NCBI GenBank assembly: GCA_035506295.1
Contig: DATJPR010000086.1
Coordinates: forward strand, 1 to 11,421
Reading direction: 5' to 3'
DNA: 11,421 bases
DNA from: DATJPR01 sp035506295
GTDB taxonomy: Bacteria; Bacteroidota; Ignavibacteria; UBA10030; UBA6906
Numbering within the stretch: the stretch's first letter is position 1; each line of letters opens with the position of its first letter. A program made the position numbers and the translations under genes. Under the pieces are notes generated by a model. The model did not search any database, was not told the origin of the DNA, and saw only the letters and a list, made by a program, of their open reading frames with translations. Shown one piece after another: positions 7,481 to 11,421 of this stretch.

Positions 7481-7503
7481 AGGTCGACCAGTCCGGTCGA
7501 CCT
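7481..7503. terminator. Perfect inverted repeat between convergent operons, probable bidirectional terminator or transcript-end hairpin
   Basis: Arms AGGTCGACC (7481-7489) and GGTCGACCT (7495-7503) are perfectly complementary around a 5-nt loop, AGTCC. The repeat almost fills the 31-nt gap between the regulator stop (7477) and the oxidoreductase stop (7509). Position and symmetry fit a shared terminator for both directions. No T-run follows on either strand, so a classic intrinsic terminator is not proven. It may instead stabilise 3' ends or act with Rho. Confidence 0.6.
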
Positions 7504-7508
7504 CCATG

Positions 7509-8285
7509 CTATTCCCGCGAATACCCGTACGCCATAAATCCCCCGTCCACGCTGAGGCATTGCCCCGTAATGTACGAGGAGGCCGGCATCGCAAGGAAGG
7601 CGACAGCCCGTGCGACTTCCAGAGGCTCCCCGACACGCTTGAGCGGTGTGCGATCGAGAATCCGTTCAAGGACGGCCGGCTCGGCAAGGAGAGAAGCGAC
7701 CAGCGGGGTACGAATGTACCACGGCGCCACCGCGTTCACCCGGATCCCGTCGCACGCCCACTCCACGGCAAGATACTTCGTCAGTTGAATGACCGCCGCC
7801 TTGGCCATGGCATAGGGTGCGCCTGTTCCCACCGATGTCATCCCGGCAACCGAGACGATATTGACGACGCTGGCCTGGCCCGATCCTTTGAGAGCGCCGT
7901 GAAGCCGGCGCGTCAATTCAAGAGACGGGAGCATGTCCGTCCGAAAGAGCGCGTCGATCTCGTCGAGACGGAATTCCGTGGTCCCTTTCCGAATGTTTGT
8001 TCCGGCATTGTTCACCACAATGTCCAGGGGTCTCGGTCCCATCGCTCTGACAATCGCCTCGATGCCTGAGTCTGTCCCCACATCCGCGGCGATCCCGTCG
8101 ATCGTTTGCCCTTGATCGTGCAGGGCACTTCTCAATTGTTCGATGCCGAGTTCGTTGCGTGCGACGATTGTCACCTTCGCGCCAAGGCGAAGGAACTCCC
8201 CGGCGATCGCCGCACCGATCCCCCTCGTGCCGCCGGTGACGAGTGCTGTCATCCCATCAAGGCGCCAGGCTGATTGCTGGTTCAT
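7509..8285 (-). CDS. SDR family NAD(P)-dependent oxidoreductase
   Basis: The 258-residue protein is a classical short-chain dehydrogenase/reductase of usual length. It shows the cofactor motif TGGTRGIG (17-24), NNAG (92-95), catalytic Ser145, and Tyr158 with Lys162 (YAMAK). The C-terminal GQCLSVDGGF (241-250) is the usual family ending. Arg21 inside the glycine motif and Arg43 after the second strand suggest NADP(H) preference. The general look is that of the tropinone-reductase-like, gluconate 5-dehydrogenase and 3-oxoacyl-ACP-reductase-like group, whose substrates cannot be told from sequence. The ATG at 8285 overlaps the stop of the debranching-enzyme gene (ATGA), so the two are translationally coupled. 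A role in sugar or sugar-acid metabolism is inferred only from that. No signal peptide is seen, so it is cytoplasmic although its operon partner is exported. Confidence 0.9.
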   Translation of the reverse strand: MNQQSAWRLDGMTALVTGGTRGIGAAIAGEFLRLGAKVTIVARNELGIEQLRSALHDQGQTIDGIAADVGTDSGIEAIVRAMGPRPLDIVVNNAGTNIRKGTTEFRLDEIDALFRTDMLPSLELTRRLHGALKGSGQASVVNIVSVAGMTSVGTGAPYAMAKAAVIQLTKYLAVEWACDGIRVNAVAPWYIRTPLVASLLAEPAVLERILDRTPLKRVGEPLEVARAVAFLAMPASSYITGQCLSVDGGFMAYGYSRE

Positions 8286-11200
8286 CGCAACTTCACCTGC
8301 AAGATGTCATATACGTTGCTGTCACTTGGATGTTCCTTGCCGCCGCCATGCCATTCCCCGGTGTCGTGTTCGACGTTCCTGAATTCCCCAATGCCCGCCC
8401 CGCCATGATCATCTTGTCCACCGACGAGCACCGTGTATCGCCAGTTGTCTTTCGGCACTCCAAGGAACTGCAGCGGCACGGCGAATGCGATTGTCGCCGT
8501 CGCCCGGTCGCCCAGAGGGTGCGCTGCGTCGGAATCGACGGGGACATACGCCGCGAGCGTGTTTCCCGCTGCATCCTGGATCTGAATTCCCCCGCCCACC
8601 AGGATCAAACGCTCGTAGCCGTACCCGGGCGGGAGCATGTAATGCGCATTTGCCGGGACATCCCGCCTCCCCGAACCCGGCTCGTTGTCCTGATCCAAAG
8701 CGATTGCCACGAAGGTGAGCTGATAGCCATACTCGGGATGCCAGCCGGGGTCGGACAAGGACCGGAACTTGAGGACGAAATATGCGTTTGCCGTATCGAC
8801 GCTCACGGAGAACCGGAGAAGGTCAAACGAACCCGGCTCGAACGATGGATTCCGCGGATAGGTGTAGTGCCCTTCACCAGAATCGTCCCTCGCCGGGTCG
8901 AGGGTATCGAACAGGACGACGGCTTGTGGATTGGTGGTCTTGATGGAGGCGTTCGAGAGCAGCGGATACCCCGGTCCGCGCAAAGCACGGAGGTTGGGTC
9001 GAATGACCGGTGGGGCAAAGGGAAGAGGTCCGAGGAGCGAATCCGGCACCGTAGATTTCAATTCCCAGGTCGATGCGGATATTCTGCCCTTCCCCGCGCT
9101 CACCCGAACACCGGAGGAGGCATAGTTGAGCGAGACAGTCTTGCCGGGCGGAAGGAGGAACACGGTTCGCGTAAAGCCGTCGTTCGCAGACGGGAGATCG
9201 ACCGTTGCGGCCAGGGTGTCCGGCACCCCGCGGGTATCGATGGCGATGGTCTTCGCTCCGGGCCGCGCATCGAGCGCCACCGAGAGCATGCCGCGGCGCA
9301 AGGGGATCCGCGCGTGGACCGTCGCAACCGACGCGGGAAGATGCGGGTGGAGCGACAGCGTCTTTGAGAATTCGTCCACTTGCACGCCGAGATAGTCATC
9401 GTAGAAATTGCGGATGAACTCGGCGAGATTCCACGCCTGCGACACGGTCCCGGACAGGCGTGGCTCCTGTTCGCCCGGGCGGGGTATCGCGTCGAGCAAT
9501 TCCGACTGCGTGCCGACACATCCCCTGTCGAGGATTTGGTGAATGGCGTTGCGAGTCAGCCGGAACGCCGTCCGCGCGCGATCGGCGCGACACAGCTCTG
9601 AAATCAGCGGACCCTGCAACCACGTCCACACCGTGCCGTTGTGATACGCAGCGTCTTTCGGGTAGTACGGCTCGTACCGGTGGTAGGGATGGAAGTTATC
9701 GTCATCCTGCGAGAGCGAGGCAACGCCGTATTCATAGGTGAGCCGGGTCGTCACCACCCGGAGCACACGCGCTCTTGTCGCCTCATCGAGCAAATCTCCG
9801 CAGAATATCTGGTTGGGCCGCAGTTCCCGGTCGGACGACCCGTCGGCGCGCAGGTGGTCGACGACGAACCCTTCGGCGTGCCGGACGAAGAGGCGCTCGA
9901 AATTCCTGACACAGCGTTGACGCAGCTCTGCCCATCGGGTGGCGGCATCATGGTGTCCTGTCATATGCGCAAACCATGCAGCGGCGCTCAGTTGGTCGGC
10001 CCAGAGCGCCTGGACGTCGTTCGCGCGGTTCCCCCGGGGGCTCCATGGCCCGTTCGGGCCAACCGCGTCCATCCAGGTTTCCGCGTCTCCGTGAACGAGG
10101 AATCCGAGGGAATCCGTGTGATAGCGGATGGTCCCGTCAGTCGCGCGTTGCACAACGGGGTACATCGTTGCGATGAATGAGGAATCCCCCGAACGTTCGA
10201 CATACTCTCTTGCGGCGATTACAAATCGGGGAGTGCCGTCGGCCGTGTTGTAAGCTTTTTCGGTCGTCGTGACGAGATTCGGGATCCTTCCGTAGTCTGT
10301 CGATGCGGTGTCGGTGTTTTGAAACGATGCGAAGGAAAGCAGGATCTGACGCGCCTCCGCGAACCTTCCCGTAACCAGCGTCGCACCCGGCAGAGAGATG
10401 AAGGTGTCGCGCCCCCAATAATCGTTGAACCAGGGCAAGCCGGCGAAAATGCCGTGCGATCCCTGGTTCATCATGAGCGCGTCGAGGGAGAGTTTGGCCC
10501 AGGCAAGCGCCTTGTCGAACCGCGCATCGTCGGTGTTCACAAGTGACGCGGAGAGCAATCGTTCCATGCGTGACCTCCTCGCTTGCGCGAGCTGTATGAT
10601 GGACGATCGACTGCGCGCTACGAGGGCGCGAGCCTCCCGCAGATCGTCCCCGACGCCCACGAGGATCATCGGGTGATTTGATGAATCGATTCTCAACGAC
10701 GACGGTGAGAACCGGCCTCGCTCTGCCAGAGATGTTCCCATGCTTGCAGGACCCAGCGCTCTGCACGCAAGCCAAACGGGGTAATTCTCCGTGGAGAGGC
10801 GGCGAAGGTGATGTGCATTGGCTACGGTCAAAACGCCGGAGGAATCTTCGCACCGGAAATCGCTCGAGTCATGACCGTCGGATCGCCAGGGAATGAATTC
10901 GACACTTCGAGGGCGCCCCGGAATTTCCAACGAGATGCACAGCAACGGGATGGAGTCGAGAAGGCGAACGTCCTCAATCAGTCCGCCAGGGTAGATCCTG
11001 CGCAGGTAGTCTGGATAGACCGCCACGCGGGCAGACCGCCGGTCGAGTGCTTTCCCATCAACGACCAAATCGTAATCGTCGAGGAATTTGTGGCCGTACA
11101 CCGTGAGCCCCTCCCAGCTATCCCGGGCCGGTCCCAGCGTTTCTCCATAATAGTAAGCTGTCTCCTTGTTCGTGTAGATGAACGGTCGGGAAGAACCGGA

Positions 11201-11293
11201 CACGTTGATGCGGAGAGAGTCGAGGGCCGATTCCGCCGCAAGGGTGGCGGGAGCAATGAGAATGAACAAGACGGCGACAAAAATGTGGCGCAT
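8282..11293 (-). CDS. Secreted amylo-alpha-1,6-glucosidase-like debranching enzyme with glucodextranase-type C-terminal domain
   Basis: The 1003-residue protein has a signal peptide at about 1-20 (MRHIFVAVLFILIAPATLAA). An N-terminal beta-rich region at about 25-245 follows. The debranching catalytic (alpha/alpha barrel) domain spans about 250-650, with WFNDYWGRDTFISLPG (288-303), DAETWMDA (403-410), AYHNGTVWTWLQG (549-561) and SQAWNLAEFIR (618-628). These match the glycogen-debranching GDE_C family, which removes alpha-1,6-linked glucose. After a beta-rich linker, residues about 790-1003 resemble the Glucodextran_C module, with DDSGEGHYTYP (803-813), SFEPGSFDL (817-825) and ALDQDNEPGSG (865-875). 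That module is thought to bind carbohydrate or the cell surface. Acidic residues such as Asp403, Glu405 and Glu598 are catalytic candidates, not proven. ATG at 11293 is chosen over TTG at 11296 because it forms a TGATG junction with the upstream esterase stop. Confidence 0.88.
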   Translation of the reverse strand: MRHIFVAVLFILIAPATLAAESALDSLRINVSGSSRPFIYTNKETAYYYGETLGPARDSWEGLTVYGHKFLDDYDLVVDGKALDRRSARVAVYPDYLRRIYPGGLIEDVRLLDSIPLLCISLEIPGRPRSVEFIPWRSDGHDSSDFRCEDSSGVLTVANAHHLRRLSTENYPVWLACRALGPASMGTSLAERGRFSPSSLRIDSSNHPMILVGVGDDLREARALVARSRSSIIQLAQARRSRMERLLSASLVNTDDARFDKALAWAKLSLDALMMNQGSHGIFAGLPWFNDYWGRDTFISLPGATLVTGRFAEARQILLSFASFQNTDTASTDYGRIPNLVTTTEKAYNTADGTPRFVIAAREYVERSGDSSFIATMYPVVQRATDGTIRYHTDSLGFLVHGDAETWMDAVGPNGPWSPRGNRANDVQALWADQLSAAAWFAHMTGHHDAATRWAELRQRCVRNFERLFVRHAEGFVVDHLRADGSSDRELRPNQIFCGDLLDEATRARVLRVVTTRLTYEYGVASLSQDDDNFHPYHRYEPYYPKDAAYHNGTVWTWLQGPLISELCRADRARTAFRLTRNAIHQILDRGCVGTQSELLDAIPRPGEQEPRLSGTVSQAWNLAEFIRNFYDDYLGVQVDEFSKTLSLHPHLPASVATVHARIPLRRGMLSVALDARPGAKTIAIDTRGVPDTLAATVDLPSANDGFTRTVFLLPPGKTVSLNYASSGVRVSAGKGRISASTWELKSTVPDSLLGPLPFAPPVIRPNLRALRGPGYPLLSNASIKTTNPQAVVLFDTLDPARDDSGEGHYTYPRNPSFEPGSFDLLRFSVSVDTANAYFVLKFRSLSDPGWHPEYGYQLTFVAIALDQDNEPGSGRRDVPANAHYMLPPGYGYERLILVGGGIQIQDAAGNTLAAYVPVDSDAAHPLGDRATATIAFAVPLQFLGVPKDNWRYTVLVGGQDDHGGAGIGEFRNVEHDTGEWHGGGKEHPSDSNVYDILQVKLR

Positions 11294-11421
11294 CAATGAA
11301 GACCCCAGAAATATGTGAGGAAGGACGCAACGCGGGCTCTCCAGTTAACCCAGTTGTGCCCCTCGGGATACTCGGCGTATGAGAATGCGTACCCCTTCTC
11401 CTGAAGAACGCTCCGCATCAT
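11293..11421 (-). CDS. Esterase of Fes/IroE/esterase-D type, C-terminal end, truncated by window edge
   Basis: The frame is open from the right edge to the TGA at 11295-11293 and encodes 42 residues, so the start lies outside the window. It ends with an Arg-Ser-Val-Leu helix, then GYAFSYAEYPEGHNWVNWRA. This is characteristic of the C-terminus of putative esterases (PF00756 type), where the His of EGHNW is the expected third member of the Ser-Asp-His triad. A final helix, FLTYFWGLH, follows. Its stop overlaps the debranching-enzyme ATG by one base (TGATG), so it is the upstream gene of the same operon. Such esterases may deacylate polysaccharides or other esters; the substrate is unknown here. 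Although short, the motif is distinctive. Confidence 0.8.
   Translation of the reverse strand: MMRSVLQEKGYAFSYAEYPEGHNWVNWRARVASFLTYFWGLH

Noticed and set aside
8243..9367. 374-residue plus-strand frame opposite the debranching enzyme
   Set aside because: It is antisense to conserved parts of the debranching-enzyme C-terminus, has an Arg/Gly-rich composition, and shows no domain motif.
11294..11296. TTG as start of the debranching enzyme
   Set aside because: The adjacent ATG at 11293 gives the same signal peptide and forms a TGATG coupling junction with the upstream esterase stop.

Overview
The window is a compact, high-GC (roughly 57-60% by eye) bacterial segment with almost no non-coding DNA. 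It looks like part of an alpha-glucan (starch, glycogen or maltodextrin) utilisation locus. The protein style fits the FCB group, for example an Ignavibacteria/Kapabacteria-like or other Bacteroidota-related lineage. The signs are SLC45/GPH-type sugar transporters beside a GH13 enzyme, a secreted debranching enzyme with a glucodextranase-type C-terminal module, and an NtrC-type two-component pair. The lineage is an inference from gene content and no marker gene is present.

Plus strand, 1-7477. The C-terminal end of an alpha-amylase-family (GH13-like) protein runs in from the left edge. It is followed 11 nt later by an MFS sugar transporter, then after 38 nt by a second, paralogous MFS transporter. 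An 84-nt gap, the longest in the window, separates these from a second tight block. That block holds a membrane-anchored ABC-type sugar-binding protein, a two-TM sensor histidine kinase with an atypical phosphoacceptor region, and a sigma54-dependent (NtrC-type) response regulator. Kinase and regulator overlap by ATGA. No ABC permease or ATPase gene accompanies the binding protein, so the trio is best read as a three-component sugar-sensing system (binding protein, kinase, regulator) rather than a transporter.

Minus strand, 11421-7509. A convergent operon enters from the right edge with the last 42 residues of an esterase of the Fes/IroE/esterase-D type (alpha/beta-hydrolase). It is coupled through a TGATG overlap to a 1003-residue secreted amylo-alpha-1,6-glucosidase-like debranching enzyme. 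That gene is coupled in turn by an ATGA overlap to an SDR oxidoreductase. The two operons meet tail to tail across 31 nt that hold a perfect 9-bp inverted repeat.

Working model (inference): extracytoplasmic enzymes (debranching enzyme, perhaps the GH13 enzyme and esterase) cut branched alpha-glucans. The two MFS proteins import the resulting oligosaccharides. The anchored binding protein senses a sugar outside the cytoplasmic membrane and signals through the kinase to the sigma54 activator, which may control this or an unlinked glucan regulon. No RNA genes, CRISPR arrays, insertion sequences or phage genes were seen.
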